Source: Lophius americanus
Lineage: Eukaryota; Chordata; Actinopteri; Lophiiformes; Lophiidae
DNA: 64,000 bases
Reading direction: 5' to 3'
NCBI GenBank assembly: GCA_037951165.1
Contig: JBBDHG010000028.1
Span: 6,115,001-6,179,000, forward strand
In this document: positions 45,886-58,159 of the stretch, piece after piece
Layout of the letters: each line of letters starts with the position of its first letter
How positions within the stretch are numbered: the stretch's first letter is position 1
Translations under genes and position numbers: made by a program
The notes under the pieces: model-generated
What the model was told of the DNA's origin: nothing
What the model saw: only the letters and a program-made list of their open reading frames with translations
Databases searched by the model: none

Positions 45886-47849
45886 GTGATGCATGCACAC
45901 CTTATACTTGTGGAGCTACTTTAAGTTCATATTTTAAGGCTCAACCGAAAATAACCAATGAGTAGAACGAATAAACCCAGATCAAAATGAATCAAGTTGA
46001 TCACAGTTAGGAGGTAAGTGTGTAGATATTGCAGAGCGCTGAGGTTAGAGTAACGTAGCTGAATGATGCTCAGTGTAATGATAATCGTCCACTCATGAAA
46101 TAATAGTCCCACTGGCAGCTCTCGTGAGTGGGATTCTGACATTTTTCTTCTGCGGTTTATCAAGAGTTCTGTTTAAATTTGAAGAATATATGGTATAACT
46201 GTGTGAGACATGGAGTGGGAGCATTGGAGATTGGGGTGGGGGGGTGGGGGGGCTAGGTAGGAACTTGATGGTGATGCTTGGAGGAGTCTGTGTTATTAAA
46301 AAATGGCATGGTGAACACAAGGTACCGGTAGGTATTATCAAATTGGAGAGGATGAAGAAGCCTGCAGCCAGAGAGGATGGACAGATCAGTGCTTCTGCAG
46401 AAATTCGTCCTATAAATATAATAGAACTGCAATTCATTTTTAGTGTTAGTGCAAAAGGGCTTAACACACAAAAATGTAACAGTTCACCAAAAAAATTAAG
46501 CTATAACCCCCTCAACCAATGCCGTTTGGATTGTAGATGAAGTTTCTAAGGAAACATCTCCGCTTCTGACATTCTACAAACATATTGAAGAAGATGGATA
46601 CTTCACTTGAAATGTCAACAAATAAAATTAGTTTGTAGAGTTCATACAGTGTTGTCCAGCATATTAACGGCCTACGCTCCAGGTCATAAGCTGCACTCAA
46701 AAAACTGAACTCTGAGTGTTTTAATTCAATAACTATACTTATGCCCATTTCTCCCTATTAGAATTATTATATGGTCGTGTTAGTTTTTTAGACTTTGTCC
46801 ATTTAGCATGTGTAGCTTCAAATCAAGACTAGTTGAACTCACAACAGCTGTTTTATTTGACATAACTTGGGGTCAAAGATGAAGTGTAAATTTGTGTCCC
46901 AAAGCCACCCATTTAACATAAAGAGATATGTATAAATACTGTATAATATTAAATCACCAAACTCTTACTTTGACTTAGATATATGTATGTTGCAAACTAT
47001 TTAATTAAGGGATTTCTTTTGCTTTAATGTCATGTCATTCAGTGTAACTGTCCCAAATATAATTGTAACAACAAAAGTGTTTGTAAAATATAAAAATTAT
47101 TCCTCAAAATATGAAATAAACAGCCATGAGATAGTTATGTTACTGTTTTTAACAATATATAGAAAAATGGGTTACTGTAATTAAATATTATTTAAAAACT
47201 TGAATAACGTTTGTATCTACTTTTGCCCTTCATCGATATTATTCTGTGTCACAAAGGTAAAAAGCCATTTTAAAGCATATGACATGATGGAAATCATGTG
47301 ACAGGATGTGACATCACAAAGAATACCCTTTGGAGAGCCTCTCTCTGTGTGAAGAGGTGAGGAAATGTCTCAAAAATATTTGAAGATTTCACTTTTTCAC
47401 CCTTCAGTAACTTTTGGAACAAAATTGGATGTCATTCAGTGCAACACAGAAAACACGGTTTTAACGTTATATTAATAACAAATCATATTGCATATGAATA
47501 GCAATGATACTTTTATAGATTAAGGTCATTACTTTTTATTGGTGGCCAAGGAAGGAACTGCCTGTTTAACATGTTTAAGAAAACTGTATCACACTTATGC
47601 CTACAACAATGTCTCCCGTTATGATGAATGACATTAACCTTTAATTCCATGTTTTCTTATTTAATACATTCTATTCATATTATCTTGTTCTGTGAATACT
47701 TAATGTATTTTTTTTTAAAACAATTTGAAAATATTTTAAGGTATATTAAGGCATATTATCTTTATAAAATCGATTCCACAGGAGAGGGCTGCATGGCACA
47801 GACAAAAGATCATTGCGGATCCAGGTGCGAGGGATTTAATAATGCTTTG
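45886..47849. other. unannotated sequence
   Basis: Short overlapping frames at 46093-46540 lack domains. A G-rich run lies at 46230-46252. AT-rich sequence dominates 46900-47800. No gene is called. Confidence 0.5.
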
Positions 47850-47932
47850 TTACCTCCGGTGCATTTGTCTGTCTGTCAACAAGATTACAGAAAACTAATG
47901 GATGGATCTGCATGGAATTTTACCCAAAGGTA
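47850..47932 (+). repeat. fragment of the repeat family at 13155-13335
   Basis: The words 'ttacctccggtgcatttgtc', 'caacaagattacagaaaact' and 'catggaattttacccaaagg' parallel the copy at 13155-13335. Confidence 0.5.
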
Positions 47933-47934
47933 AT

Positions 47935-49245
47935 AATAATAAAGATAATAATACATTTAATTCATAACGCACTTTACATTTGGATCAGTGCTACAAGGTA
48001 AAAGCAGATAAAAGCATATATAAAAAATATAATAATAGATATAAATATATGACCAAAAAGCAGCAGGAAAGTTTTAAGTCATTTTTAAAAGTCTCAGTCG
48101 TCTGTGGAGCCCTCAGATGTTCAGGGAGGTTATTCCACAGACGAGGGGCAGCAGAACAGAAGGCCCGATCACCCATGGTGCTGAGCTTAGTCCGGGGAAG
48201 GAGGAGGCAGTATAAGTGTGTAGAATGGAGGGATCGTGTTGAGGTCAGTGGGGTGAGTAGTTGTTTTAGGTAGGGGGGTGCGTTACCATGGATGCACTGG
48301 TGAGTGAGAAGAGAGATCTTATAATCAATCCTGGTGGAGATGATAAAACTTTCCTTTTTAGCAGAACCTATAACTTTAATTAACATTGCTGCTTTTTGGT
48401 CAGGCTTTTATATAGTTATTATTTTATTTTTTATTTTTTATTGATGCTTTTATCTGCTTTTACTTTGTAGCACTTTGAGATTTGATCCAAATGTAAAGTG
48501 CATTATAAATTAAATGTATTATTATTATTATTATCACAAACTCTCATCAGGATCCTTGCAACACTGTTTTGAACATACTGCAGTCTTTGAAGGCTTTTAT
48601 CAGGGATCCCGATGAGAAGTGCGTTACAGTAATCCAGTCTGGATGAGACAAACGCATGAACCAGCTTTTCAGCATCAGTTAAGGTGAGTGAAGAACGGAG
48701 TTTGATAATATTTCTGAGATGGTGAAAGGACATCTTGCAGATGTGTTGGATGTCGGATTCAAAAGTGAGTTGAAGGTCGAATCTTATGCCGAGGTTGGTG
48801 ACTGATGAAGGGGATGAGAGGAATGTCGTGACCAGAGAAGGTAATACTGGTTATGGAGGAAGACTGGGTCTGATGTGGGGTGCCAATTAAAATTGCTTCG
48901 GATTTGGAGCTGTTCAACTGGAGAAAATTGTTTTTCATCCACACCTTTATCTCCTCCAGACAAGTGTGGAGAGTTGACCGGGGAGATGATGATGACAATG
49001 AGGATGGAGAAGCTGCGGAGGAACTTGTGTCAGATTTTATGTAGATTTGCGTGTCATCAGCGTACCAATGGAATGAGAGTCCATAAGGTCATTACTGATA
49101 ACCAGGCCAAGGGGGAGCATGTACAGTATGAAGAGAATGGGGCCAAGGACTGATCCCTGGGGGACCCCCCATGTTGCAAAAATGAAATACTGTGTCCATT
49201 GACACCCTTGTTCCTTTGATATTGTTCTGCGGAGAAATAAGAAAT
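47935..49245 (-). mobile_element. L2-type LINE, 3' half, interrupted by another L2 tail
   Basis: On the minus strand, from 49245 down: GVPQGSVLGPILFILYMLPL (RT core, 49100-49170), CLEEIKVWMKNNFLQLNSSK (48890-48970), HLRNIIKLRSSLTLTDAEKL, DYCNALLIGIPDKSLQRLQY and VARILMR (to 48540). After an interruption (48346-48534) it continues with STRIDYKISLLTHQCIHGNA and WNNLPEHLRAPQTTETFKND, then the 3' UTR and tail near 47940. Frameshifts show it is inactive. The order is that of an L2-clade ORF2 C-terminal half. Confidence 0.88.
48346..48534 (+). mobile_element. L2-type LINE 3' tail nested in antisense
   Basis: The stretch 'actttcctttttagcagaac' ... 'agcactttgagatttgatcc' ... (ATT)n is the reverse complement of 29849-30025, so it is an L2 3' end on the plus strand. 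It interrupts the minus-strand L2 copy exactly between 'VARILMRV' and 'STRIDYK'. About 15 residues of the host copy are missing at the junction. Confidence 0.85.
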
Positions 49246-49352
49246 AATGCAACACGTGTTATAAAGAGTAAAAACCTATAGCCTGTATGATCCAAACAGA
49301 ATCATATTCAAACCAGAGACATAGCTTATTAAATTCATAACAGTCTATCCAC
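49246..49352. other. unannotated spacer
   Basis: This short stretch between the L2 copy and the next inverted-repeat element shows nothing recognisable. Confidence 0.5.
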
Positions 49353-49673
49353 AGGTAGGTTTTGGCCTGTGGCGGAGGTTACTTCTCTCCGGGGGCTTTT
49401 TGGAGTTTGGAATGTTCAATGCTGATTTAGTCCTACTTGAATGAAGTTGTCCTTCATGTGTCAGTTAAACTATGTTGCATAGCGAAACATAGTGAAACAT
49501 ATCTTCTGCATATGATGCATTTGAGTATTTTTTCTCCGTCTGGTATTTAAGCAATTGAAGTTAAGCTAACCTGCAGATATGAAATATCTTATCATATTTT
49601 TTTACATTCTTCCATAATGTAAATAGAAAAAGCCCTCCAAGCGCAAACCTCCGCCAAGGGCCAAAACCTACCT
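49353..49673. mobile_element. inverted-repeat element (MITE-like, ~320 bp)
   Basis: The left end 'aggtaggttttggcctgtgg' + 'cggaggtt' (49353-49380) is matched in complement by 'aacctccgccaagggccaaa' + 'acctacct' (49646-49673), with two mismatches in 28 bp. There is no coding content. It may belong to a non-autonomous DNA transposon family. Confidence 0.75.
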
Positions 49674-49704
49674 CTGAAACTACTCTGTTTTTAAACACTT
49701 CAAA

Positions 49705-49768
49705 ACTTTTTGATCCAAATGTAAAGTGCGTTGTGAGTAAAATCTATTATTATTATTATTATTATTAT
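49705..49768 (+). mobile_element. L2-type LINE 3' tail
   Basis: The words 'tttgatccaaatgtaaagtg' and 'cgttgtgagtaaaatct' followed by (ATT)n form a ~60-bp truncated L2 end on the plus strand. Confidence 0.75.
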
Positions 49769-50978
49769 ATTCCATTTTTCAATTTTTCAATTTTATGAGG
49801 GAATGACAGCGATGCATTGAATGCTGTCAATCATCACACAGCAGTGGTTTATTTCAAAGCAATATGAAGGAGTTAGTGATGGATTGTCTGCAATGCTTTC
49901 TTTTAATTTACTATAAATGTGAAATACGTCATCAAACCTGAAATCGAGGTTCTAACCGCCGACACACATGTCACGACATTACACCAGAAAGTGGATCTAA
50001 TGCTGTGGTTGGTAGTTGCATATTCTACACAGCCTGGAAACTGATCTAATTACTTAGCAAAACATTTAAAAAATTACTGATAGATTTCACTGTAGTTCGT
50101 CATATCAGTCTGATGTTTTATGTTTTGTTGTTTCAGTGGACTGACAGCTTCTATAAGATACTCCTACTGCATGATCCATGCTGGAGATGATGAGACACCA
50201 GTACTACTGGTTTAGGTGGTTTATGGTTATAATTAAGATCACCGGTGGAGTGGACTCCAGACAGCAGCTGTACAGCCTTTTTAGAAATTACATGGACCAT
50301 CGTAATAATGGATGTTGTGATTGGTCCAGCAATATGAATGCCATTTTAAACAGTTTAGAATGGAATGAAGTCGATTTAAGCTTCATTGTGTATTTAAATG
50401 AATCAGTGACCTGTTGTAATGTTGTTGCTGGTCGGTGTTTGTATTAGCGGCTATAATCAAGATTAATCTGATTACAGAGCTGCAAATGTATTTTCCATTT
50501 TCCGCTATCTGACCAGAGCCACCGCCCTTATTGGTGCACTTGTAAACGACCACTTCCAGTCTCGGAAAACGAAATACAAAACAAACAATGTCCTCCTTTT
50601 ATTCTTTCACAATCAAAGTAGAAAACGAAATCAAACCGTTTTTCAAATTTGCCTGATTCCCATTTTTTATCTTCAAAAGGAAAATCTTTCTCCTACACCT
50701 GTGTTTCCTTTTTAATTCTCGCATCTGAAAACGAAAACTCGAATTACCCCTCATTTTTTGTTTTTTAATATTGGTTACTGAAACGAAAAATGAAACACCA
50801 AAACATACACGGACCCCATTACATCATATATGTAGTATTTATATAATATGATATTATTTTCTCTGGGTTGTTCCTTCCAGTCTAAACATTGTTATAAAAC
50901 TTGTAATAATTAAAAATGGGCATTAAATTACTTTTATACAATAAACACGTAGTTGTTTTACAGGGAATGGCATCTTAA
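49769..50978. other. unannotated sequence
   Basis: The 89-codon frame at 50178-50447 has no recognisable domain and no supporting splice structure. Nothing else is named. Confidence 0.5.
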
Positions 50979-51026
50979 TAGGTACATTCAAATGAATCAC
51001 ATTAAATTGATTCAAGAATGTACCTA
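50979..51026. repeat. 48-bp imperfect hairpin
   Basis: The arms 'taggtacattc' and 'gaatgtaccta' are perfect. Pairing continues inward as 'tgaatca' / 'tgattca' after small mismatches. Confidence 0.8.
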
Positions 51027-52618
51027 ACATTGGGGCAAAGGTGGGTCTGCTATTTATCATCTAATAATTTATGTGATTGGATCTAAAGCGGGTAATTGTA
51101 GCTGAGAGAGTGGTGTGATAATGTGGCATGAGTGTGCAAGGAGAGAGTCTTTCAGAACCAAACTCAACTCGATCCTCTTCAGGCTTTGGTTCCAGAGAGA
51201 ATTTTTCTGCAAATTTATATAGCCGTAAATTAACATAGTTTTGTTGCAGTTATCTGGAATTTTATTAGCCTTAAAATAAATACTGTTAAAACAAGAGTGT
51301 AATTTTTTGAAAATACACCAAGTCACCTCAGCTGAATAATTGTCCATATGCTCCTGCCTCTGCTGGCATAACTTAAACATTTGTCAAACCAGTTTTTTAT
51401 TCATTCATATATAACTTTACTGATACGTAATGTATTAAATATGCACGTTCATGCATACACATGTGTGTATGTGCGTATATATCTAGGTACATTTGATAAT
51501 TACGATATTTGCACATCCTAAACTGCCTTCTTCTACATGTCCTCCTCCTCTCATTATTTTGTTTTTCTATACTTCTTCTTAGGCTTTTGTTGACACTATG
51601 TTTTGCACCAGGATTACAAGTGAAATTCAAGTCAAAGAGTGACTTACTTTGGCAAGAAACCAGTTTCTGATTATTCCATTACAGCCAAATAACCATTTGT
51701 GGCCAGAACACTGGAAAAAATATCTGTCACTCAGACCCCACTTCACTGTCTGTCCAGATAACATTATCTGTATTCTAGCCCACATTCACCATCATCTCTC
51801 TGACCATGCTGTTTGAGAAACTGAAAGAAGGGGTGTGGCTGACTTTGAAAAAATACACGCCATCTACTGACCCGACAAGCACATTGCAGCTCTCTCATGT
51901 TTTCATTTATCCATGAGCACAGAGATCATTCTCACAATCCTTTCATAAGAGCGAGGAACTTAGTTTTTTAAAGCATAGGAAAAGTTCTCCCTTTTTTTTT
52001 TTTAGCAAAACAGTTGTCATGGAAACGGCGCTTTAGCTTTGAAGTTGTCTCTCCTCTCTGCAGTTGCAGACGTGGCAGAGACACCTCTAATCGAGACCCT
52101 GCTACTCGACTGATCCTGCATTTCCTGTCTGCAGGAATCCACTGGAAACTTTCATGCCACGTTACTCTACTTGTATAATAAACCTAGTTGTATTATATTA
52201 GGTTCTGTAAGTTGTTGGACACTGATTCGAGGCAGCAGAGAATTAACAACCATCAATTAGGCATAGGTCATTAATAACAAAAGAGAGCTTTCCACTCTGA
52301 GTTCACTTTATTATTTCTTATTATTACAGTCTTTTTTTCCCTCTTGCTCTTCGAGCTGCGCCTGCAGTCAGTTGAAGGAAGTTGACAATCAATTATAAGA
52401 GAAATCTGATGGATTAAGAGATGGTTAATTGTTGCTCTTCAGACATTGAAAGGATCCTTCAGCTCCATAAAGAGTTTGTTTTGCTGTTTTGCTTTTGTTT
52501 TGCCACATGTTTTTGCATGCAGGCATAGACTTAATTTTAAAGTAAGCTTACCCTCCTCAGGAGAAAAACAGGTGGAAACATGAAGACAGACCTGGAAATA
52601 GAAATCCACCCAGGTGAG
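51027..52618. other. unannotated sequence
   Basis: Minus frames at 51069-51380 and 51397-51630 carry no domain. A T-tract lies at 51992-52003. No gene is called. Confidence 0.5.
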
Positions 52619-52879
52619 TTAGACCTGAAGGAGGCAGAAGTCATGAGTGCGGCAGATGAGCAGGACTGAGTCGGGGTCTATAGCAGAAGTAATGTAGGTG
52701 TTGAAGCCAAAGCGATAGGGGTTACAACAAACTCTTCTAAAGTAATGTGTTCCAGCCTGAAGCAGATGAATGTGAGCTGAGACTTCATTAGGCTCTGGAC
52801 CCACCAGGCCAGAAGGATCAACTATAAGATTGACCTCAACACATTGCCCAGCAAAACCTGTTTTTCTATATTGCCTCAT
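52619..52879 (-). other. uninterrupted 86-codon frame of unknown nature
   Basis: The minus frame contains CVEVNLIVDPSGLVGPEPNE and AHIHLLQAGTHYFRRVCCNP and has ordinary amino-acid composition, unlike most chance frames here. It ends in LLQV and a stop. No domain is recognised. It could be a repeat-derived frame or an exon-like accident. Confidence 0.3.
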
Positions 52880-53809
52880 TTAGCCAAACTTCAGCAGCAG
52901 CTACATATTGAGTACGCCTTCTAAACGGTCTCTGTCTGGATCACAAATGAATGCTGGGACAGAAATTGTGGTCATCCTGCTGTTATCAACAAGATCTGCT
53001 AAATCTTTGCAGTGCTGCATTATTTTCACTGCTACATTCCTCCCTGTATGCGCCTGGATGAAACTAAATGTTTTCACTGTTTGAACCTGAACTGTTTAAC
53101 TGTGTGAATCTTAGTGATCAGTGTGCCACGTAGCCATGGTTACAAATTGAATTTATTGAGAGGAAACCAATTTTTTATTATGAGAGTTGCAGTTTTGCAG
53201 CACTGACTGTGAATTATTACAGAAAAGGATGTCAGAGTAGTTTCTGGTGAACCTGCACATTTTGATGTATAATTTGCATATATGCTGTAAAAGCTGTGAG
53301 ATTAGGTGCACTTTTAATAATGAGCTAGAAGAATAAAAGAAGTTTAATACGTCATATTCTTGTCTCGTCAGAATAAACAAAGAGCATAATGCAGAAATCC
53401 AGCGGTTACACCGGCCTTAGGGTCGATGAACTCCACAAGGGTGATGACCTCTTCTCCAGGTTATGAGGGGACTCCAGATTTGCCCTCATGTAATGTATGA
53501 ATGGGAATGAATGGTTAAGAATGAAAAGGGACTCTTGCTCCTTCAAGGGTTTCATCGTCCTGGAGAAGTGTTGTATAAGTGCAGTCCATTACAACCCATT
53601 AAGTGCAACACAGTGTTGAAGTGAAAAGGCTAATCAAAGATCTCAGACAATTATAAAATGATGAAGCGCTGAGATTTGATACTAAGTCATCGTACGGATA
53701 TGATCTATGGTCTCCTTTAAAGCTCATATAATGAACAGAAAGTTTTGCAAGCGGCTGAATCCGTCTATTATATCATAACATCAATGTAATCCAATGCTCT
53801 AGATCAGGT
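52880..53809. other. unannotated sequence with one repeat piece
   Basis: The piece 53560-53610 ('agaagtgttgtataagtgca', 'gtccattacaac') resembles the far end of the SINE-like family at 665-985. Nothing else is recognised. Confidence 0.5.
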
Positions 53810-53935
53810 CTCCTCAACCTTTTTTGTACCATGGACTGGATAGTTGGCCGTCACTGCACAGATGCATCGATGAGAATTAGGCGGCCACTATGGTCTGGTT
53901 CACCAAATAATTGCAATTTGGGGCAAACTCTGGCT
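53810..53935 (+). mobile_element. hAT-like non-autonomous transposon fragment
   Basis: It begins 'caggtctcctcaacc', 'ttttttgtaccatggactgg'. I know this start from fish hAT-type non-autonomous elements. It also keeps 'ggcggccactatggtctgg'. Truncated; the class is from memory. Confidence 0.5.
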
Positions 53936-55345
53936 AAAAGTTTCTCATGCTGGTCAAATTTTTGTGCTGCTGACTAACACATAAAAGTAACAATGGCTAA
54001 TAAGAAGGGTTGTGCGATATATTTGGTATACTGGTTTTAACCACTGCCGGTTAAAACTTAAGCATAACATTTTTTCTTATTTTTGGAGAATTTTAATAAA
54101 AAAGCAGAATTGATAAATTTCTAAATAGTCAATAGTTTATGTTTTTTGTGCATACAATGTCAATATAGGAATGTTGCAAACATTTTAAAATACAAAAATT
54201 CACTGCAATTCCAAACATTAGTAATACGATAATCAATGTTAGTCTGACCATAACCTGTCAGTGGTTATAACGTTATGGCTGGTCAGATTATACAGACATC
54301 GTTAAAACTTTTAGTTTATACGAGAACGTTCATGACATCAAATCCTTGTAACTCAACAAAGTCACTGAATTAGTGGCTGGAGACTGAATCTGTGGGTGGG
54401 GCTTCAATTATCAGGAGGACCATGAATTAGTGGGACGGTCCTGTATTTATGGGAGGGGCTTGTTTCTTTCCTTCTAGACTGTCTTATTGACAGGAGATGA
54501 GATTTTCTATTTTAATCACCCAAAAATATGTAAAATTATGTGTTTTCTTCCTGAATCATGTTGCAATGGCCTTGTAGCGAATGCTTTGAGAATTGTCTAT
54601 TGGAGAGGATGAAGCCTACTGACTTTTTCTATATTAGACGATTGTGGAGTTGATCAAAATGTTTCCATAAAGGGATTAATTACTGGTATTGTTGGTATTG
54701 CTGATATTCTGGATTATTCTTTGGTTGGTACAGGATGGACAAAAATAAGCCTATTCCTTTTCCAGTTACTTACTCTCTTGTTATTTTAAGGTGTTTGTAA
54801 CTGAAATAAGAGTATTCATTCATACAAAGGAGGAGGAGGAGTTATAAAATAACATTTGTGACTGTCAAACTGTCATCTGGAGGTGCTAAAATATCAAAGT
54901 TTTACGTTGTCATCAACCCCCTCTACTAGTTTAGAAATAAATTACCTCCACCAGAGAGGATGTTTTTTCTCCTCATTGTTTTCGGATTGTTTTTTTTGGG
55001 CAATTTAAGAAGATGAGGCTCGCCCCGTGAGCCTCATCTGAGTGCATACTGGAGACAGTGGTGGAGGAAGTATTTATATCAGTGGCAGCTGGCAGCTTTA
55101 AACATTGAGAAGGATGGAGCGATTTTTTTCCATTTGAAAGTAGTTTCAAATAGATAATTAGTAATTTGTCCTTTATTTGAACAATAATAGCGTTTTTTCC
55201 TGCATTTGAACCTGTTCTCCATATTAATTATTTTATCTTAAGCCAAGTTGGCATCCCATACCCAAAACTAGTCCCCAACAGTAAAGTTATATCCCCCTTA
55301 CGTTGTATAAACAACCCCCATGATTGAGCTTTCCAAATTAGATGT
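53936..55345. other. mostly unannotated sequence
   Basis: The piece 54255-54300 ('gtcagtggttataacgttat', 'ggctggtcagattata') resembles the terminal repeat of the Tc1-like family at 44630. The piece 54940-54990 ('attacctccaccagagagga') resembles the family at 13155. Nothing coding. Confidence 0.5.
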
Positions 55346-55349
55346 GAAG

Positions 55350-55560
55350 TAATGTCCTAAACACAATGTCTTCCATAGAGAAAGCACACCATGAGTAAAA
55401 TATAAAATTTTAGAGTAAAATATGATACACAAGATAGATCTCCTTGAGTCGAATCATATGCTCCAAAGTTGGACAGAAACAGAACAACTATTAGGAGGAT
55501 ATTAATCTTGATATAACTTGATAAAATTCCACATTTCCAAATCGGTGGCTGTGTCATCCA
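55350..55560 (-). repeat. copy of the 'agatct..atttactcac' family
   Basis: In complement it shows 'ttggagcatatgattcgact', 'caaggagatctatcttgtgt' and 'atcatattttactc', matching 41040-41395. Confidence 0.6.
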
Positions 55561-56099
55561 TAGGTCATTGGATCAATCTCCTACCTTTACAGTCTACATG
55601 TGTCCTGAAACCCCATTTACTCCTGTTGACCTTTACCAGTGATGTATGACTGGATATTGCTCTTGATGGGCAGGTGGATAGAAAGCAGCTCTATAAATAC
55701 AGTCTATTTTCTGACTTTTATCAATGACTGTGTCCTGAACTCAAGCCCATGCAGGATACCGAGGCCAGGGCGGTAGAAAAAAGGCATTGGTAGGAGAAAA
55801 AAAAGGCCTTGCTAGGAGAACAAAAAAAAGTGGCATATGCTGGAAGAGAGTTAAGGTGGTGCAGGACGCTCTGTAGTCAGGCAGTCGGACGGACAGTCTG
55901 TCAAAGCGCCACCGTGTCAGAGTCAAGTGACCCAAATGGGAGTTGGCAGCGAGTGCTTGGGGACTGTCACTCTACAACCTGTTCTCTCTGATAGAAGACC
56001 TTAAAGAGACTTTTCACGGGGGATACTGTGCCTGAGACCATCACTCTTCTTCTTCACCACCATATTTATAGAGTCTCACTGCCTTTACAGTATAAATGC
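55561..56099. other. unannotated sequence
   Basis: No gene or named repeat. A-rich stretches occur at 55775-55830. Confidence 0.5.
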
Positions 56100-56104
56100 A
56101 CATT

Positions 56105-56690
56105 ACAGGGGTGCCTTCGTTTACGAGCTTAATTTGTTCCGAGACCATGCTCGCAAACCAAAAAACTCGTAAACAGAAATGAATTTCCCCATTTAAATGA
56201 ATGGATATCCCATTAGTTTGTTCCATATCCCAAATATATTCTTATAAAAATCATTTTCCATGTTATTTTATACAGAGTAAAATTAATTTTACTAACAAAT
56301 AGCAGTGACAAATGATATAAAAGCCCAACAATTCTGGCTCACTTAACTTTCTCTAACTCAATTCCTTCCAAACGTATGCGGACATGAGTGCAAATATTAT
56401 TCTGTGAGTGGATGACGCTAACTGATAGTGAGGGTGTGGAAGGCCGACCTGAGATCCATTTGTTCTTCGCTTTAGTCTTGGGGCGCACAAAGAAATCCCA
56501 CGCTCGCTTCTTCCACTTGTTCAAACAGGATGCCCGTAAACCAAAGCAGAGCACTCCTATATTAAGCAAGTTTCTTACGAGATACAGGAACTCGCTTGTA
56601 TCGGGAAAAATTTGTGAATCAAGCAAAAACAAAAAAGCTTGTAAATTAAATCATCGCTCGTAAAGCAAGGCTAATTTTTTGAAGAATCTT
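56105..56690. mobile_element. non-autonomous DNA transposon with terminal inverted repeats
   Basis: The left end 'ggtgccttcgtttacgagct' (~56110-56130) is matched in complement near the right end by 'gctcgtaaagcaaggcta' (~56655-56672). Sub-terminal 'ctcgtaaac' and 'cttgtaaatt' motifs recur inside. The 97-codon minus frame and 91-codon plus frame within it show no transposase motif. Confidence 0.6.
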
Positions 56691-56980
56691 TGCTCACCAA
56701 TCAAAATACGTTTAAAGCAAGGCATTTGTCAGACATGGGTGTGTCTCTTTATTATTTGTCCTGTTGATATTGAAGCTAAAATTATTCATATAGCTTTACA
56801 TGACTAGAGGAACGTTAGACACACACTAGATGTTTTTTCATTCCCTGATGAATTGCTCATTAAATTCCATCATTTATCATTTGCAAATGGGAGATTCATT
56901 TACAGCATCATATATATATGATGAATTTGATTTTTAATTACATCCACGCATTATAGCGGGGATGTGTTCTTCGTGTTAAC
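56691..56980. other. unannotated AT-rich sequence
   Basis: I recognise nothing here. Confidence 0.5.
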
Positions 56981-56984
56981 GCGA

Positions 56985-57180
56985 TAACTCAAAAACTATA
57001 TCATGGATCATTTCCAAATTTAGGCCCACATAGACCTAAGTGCATGGAAGAATTGGAGTGTTTTGGGGATAGTTCAGGTGGATATTTCTGACACTACTTG
57101 GAGCTTTATCTCCAAATTTGTCAGGCCATAATTTCTCAACCTATTTAGTCTGAATATACTGCATATGAATCGACTTAGAG
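56985..57180 (+). repeat. copy of the 'ataactcaaaaac..tatgaatcgact' family
   Basis: The words 'gataactcaaaaactatatc', 'atggatcatttccaaattta', 'ggagctttatctccaaattt' and 'gcatatgaatcgactt' closely match 6120-6340. Confidence 0.7.
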
Positions 57181-57229
57181 AATTACTGGAACCAAAACTC
57201 AGAGTTTCTCATCTCAAAACCAGGGTATT

Positions 57230-57325
57230 ACCCACCTCTTGCCCGATGTCCGCTGGGATGGGCTCCAGCCCACCGTGACCCTGAACAGGATAAGCGGTTG
57301 ATAATAAATGATAATGAATAGTGAC
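57230..57325 (-). repeat. end of the repeat family at 3680-3900
   Basis: The phrases 'gctgggatgggctccagccc', 'accgtgaccctgaacaggat' and 'aagcggttgataataaatga' are the well-known end of this fish repeat. Confidence 0.7.
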
Positions 57326-58155
57326 ACAAACAGTTTTTTTTTACATTTTCATATGTGTTTGCTTTTGATTTGGTGAATGATTGTAATATGGCATCAGGTT
57401 GGCCTCTTCACTCCAGTTTAACATCCCCTCCTGCAAATATTGACTTTGGAGAAGGCCGGTCTCTTCCTACATCAGATAACCAGTGATTATGCAATGTTCC
57501 GGTCTATGGGAAGTCTAAAACGGAGAAAGTCCGCTGTGAAAAGAAGAGACCATTTGATGCCCCTGTTACTGGACAAACCGGCTTTACTGGCTCCCAGACA
57601 CAGCGTCAGCCATTGTTGTTGCCATTTGTGTTGATACTCCTTTATTATCTCTCCCTCCTCTTTGTCTAAGCTCATGCAGAAACACAAGTTCAAATATTGC
57701 TCATTTGTGAGAGAATATTTGCTGAAGCAGCAGCGGATCGGCGTTGCTCATTAGCAGGGATCCCCAGATTGTTCTCCCAGAGTACATATGTTGTAAGGGA
57801 TTAACTACTAGATAGAAGAGCAAGCAGATAAACAGAGCTGGTCCCGTCAGACACCATTAATCCCCCCGCTCCATCAGACATGACACTCACCTCACAAAGT
57901 GTCTTTACATGTAAAGCTGTTTTTAAATATGAATCACAGTTTGTAAAGGTTTATTTTCATGAGCTTACTCCGCAAAAACCTAGAACCCACTATCATGACA
58001 GATGTAATCAGTTTTCTGTGTGAATACAGACTCTCTGCATCATAAAAAGACAAATTTGTGTCTTCTTTTGAACACAATATGTTTTTGATTTATATCTCAA
58101 ATATTTTTATTGAAAAATCATACATTATAATGCATGGTATAAAGAGGTCTAACGC
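57326..58155. other. unannotated sequence
   Basis: The short frames at 57440-57693 overlap on both strands and have no domain. Nothing else is recognised. Confidence 0.5.
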
Positions 58156-58159
58156 TGAT

